A stretch of 5,566 nt of DNA, taken from CAZAPG01 sp964486935. GTDB lineage: Bacteria; Chloroflexota; Anaerolineae; 4572-78; J111. The notes beneath the pieces are model-generated. The model had not been told where the DNA came from and made no database searches. It worked only from the letters and a program-made list of their open reading frames with translations. Made by a program: the position numbers and the translations under genes. This document shows positions 5,499 to 5,566 of this stretch, one piece after another. The stretch is from assembly GCA_964486935.1 (NCBI GenBank), contig CAZAPG010000094.1:1-5566 (forward strand), in the 5' to 3' direction. Position 1 is the first letter of the stretch; the number at the start of each line of letters is the position of its first letter.

Positions 5499-5566
5499 AT
5501 GGGCATAGCCAGTCGCGTTCAAAAATTTTTTCGACCGGCCGGGCTGGTAATGAGTTTGGGCCTGTT
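5499..5566 (+). CDS. Start of a further gene, cut by the right edge
   Basis: An open frame begins at ATG 5499, six bases after the DUF4397 stop, and stays open to the end of the window. The 22 complete codons read MGIASRVQKFF followed by RPAGLVMSLGL. A basic stretch followed by a hydrophobic run looks like a signal anchor or signal peptide. The Shine-Dalgarno is weak (AAAAAG just upstream); a second in-frame ATG lies at 5550. The close spacing suggests co-transcription with the DUF4397 gene. The function cannot be read from this fragment. A sortase is one possibility, given the sorting-like C-terminus of its neighbour, but this is only a guess. Confidence 0.5.
   Translation, partial: MGIASRVQKFFRPAGLVMSLGL

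Overview
The window looks like chromosomal DNA from a bacterium of the phylum Chloroflexota, probably Anaerolineae-like. This rests on the moderate GC content, the style of the GAF/HATPase sensor kinase with its 'DGPxQ' segment, the tandem-HTH regulator and the DUF4397 protein. It is an inference, since no rRNA or other phylogenetic marker except GroES and partial GroEL is present. I see no mobile-element gene, tRNA, rRNA or CRISPR array.

Left part (1-985, minus strand): the groES-groEL chaperonin operon, reading out of the left edge. groES (686-985) is complete. groEL (592 down to 1) is cut after residue 197. The AT-rich spacer between them contains an imperfect inverted repeat.

Middle (986-1471): a 486-base divergent intergenic region. 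The groESL side has a strong Shine-Dalgarno, but no complete CIRCE (HrcA) operator and no convincing promoter. The right side has an extended -10 promoter (TGTTATAAT, 1359-1367). About 10 bases after the expected transcription start lies a two-part stem-loop (1384-1452, 18 base pairs), followed by a good ribosome binding site for the first plus-strand gene.

Right part (1472-4475, plus strand): three tightly packed genes with gaps of 18-19 bases. They encode a regulator with two tandem XRE-type helix-turn-helix domains, a soluble protein with two GAF domains and a histidine-kinase core, and a TPR protein with an acidic tail. The kinase core keeps its ATP-binding motifs, but glutamine (Q363) occupies the place of the usual phospho-accepting histidine. 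With no response regulator in view, these three genes are the best candidate here for an unusual signalling module.

Right edge (4476-5566): a 165-base spacer rich in short hairpins precedes a secreted, membrane-anchored DUF4397 protein. Its C-terminus (PPVSG, hydrophobic segment, RRQK) resembles a sortase sorting signal. A further gene begins at 5499 and runs off the window; only a basic, hydrophobic N-terminus is visible.
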